Of a DNA stretch of 64,000 nt, positions 63,917-64,000 are shown piece by piece (position 1 is the stretch's first letter; each line of letters starts with the position of its first letter). Below the pieces are notes generated by a model. That model saw only the letters and a program-made list of their open reading frames with translations, did not search any database and was not told where the DNA came from. Both the position numbers and the translations under genes were made by a program. The DNA lies in contig CM047427.1 in assembly GCA_026168455.1 (NCBI GenBank), positions 15,777,505-15,841,504 of the forward strand. Direction: 5' to 3'. Origin of the DNA: Theocolax elegans. Taxonomy: Eukaryota; Arthropoda; Insecta; Hymenoptera; Cerocephalidae.

Positions 63917-64000
63917 TGGGAGGGGAAGAGAAGTTGCGTGCACACGCGCGCGCGCGCTAGCGAAAGGAAAGGTGTCTAAAAAGGGAGTTGAGGGCGCGAA

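Larger units (their letters stand above)
61331..64000. other. Noncoding stretch to the window end
   Basis: Mixed composition with a (TG)n tract (62172-62196), a CpG-richer patch (about 62440-62560), a TA run (about 63580-63605), a (GA)n tract (63878-63912) and a CG run (63943-63956). Open frames of up to 133 codons show no recognisable domain. Confidence 0.4.

Overview
The window looks like AT-rich insect nuclear DNA, most likely from a hymenopteran. The gene models use GT-AG introns, some only about 60 bases long. One protein is a standard animal FAD-dependent polyamine oxidase. Another resembles an insect-only conserved family. Very AT-rich stretches alternate with short CpG-rich islands, and GA/CT microsatellites are dense. 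No bacterial or organellar genes are visible. The species assignment is an inference from style and composition only.

Layout. Positions 1-345 hold one end of a dispersed repeat. Positions 1280-1916 hold a fold-back element. Positions 2085-3485 (+) hold the 3' part of an insect-type conserved gene whose frame is broken twice. Positions 5756-8571 (-) hold an intact polyamine/spermine oxidase-like gene of seven coding exons (495 aa) with a probable 5' UTR exon further upstream; the two genes are tail to tail. From 8.8 to 35.1 kb I find no convincing gene. That stretch contains a TA-flanked MITE (9551-9784), a 17-bp-arm hairpin (12621-12672), a tRNA-Ser-like relic (about 11.3-11.4 kb), a 2.19-kb head-to-tail duplication (14511-18898), a second copy of the dispersed repeat with about 170-bp internal repeats (20340-21240), a structured GC-rich insert (21372-21597), and CpG-rich and G-rich islands (27.3-29.8 kb).

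Positions 35110-40172 hold a 5.06-kb P-superfamily (THAP domain) DNA transposon with 23-bp terminal inverted repeats and a perfect 8-bp target-site duplication. Its transposase is broken by several frameshifts. The C-terminal coding end has been replaced by an 820-bp second copy of its own upstream exon and intron. The right end of the transposon plus about 600 bp of host flank is then duplicated in tandem (39111-40775 and 40776-42443).

From 42.4 to 64 kb there is no recognisable gene. AT-rich DNA alternates with CpG-rich islands and many GA/CT tracts. Diverged relatives of the dispersed repeat lie at 51.95-52.1 and 52.9-53.7 kb, and a small fold-back element at 60056-60190. The spacing and islands would fit long introns or the regulatory surroundings of a large gene lying partly outside the window, but nothing seen proves this.

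The most notable content is the rearranged P-like element and the recent tandem duplications. There is no operon-like or multi-gene system here.
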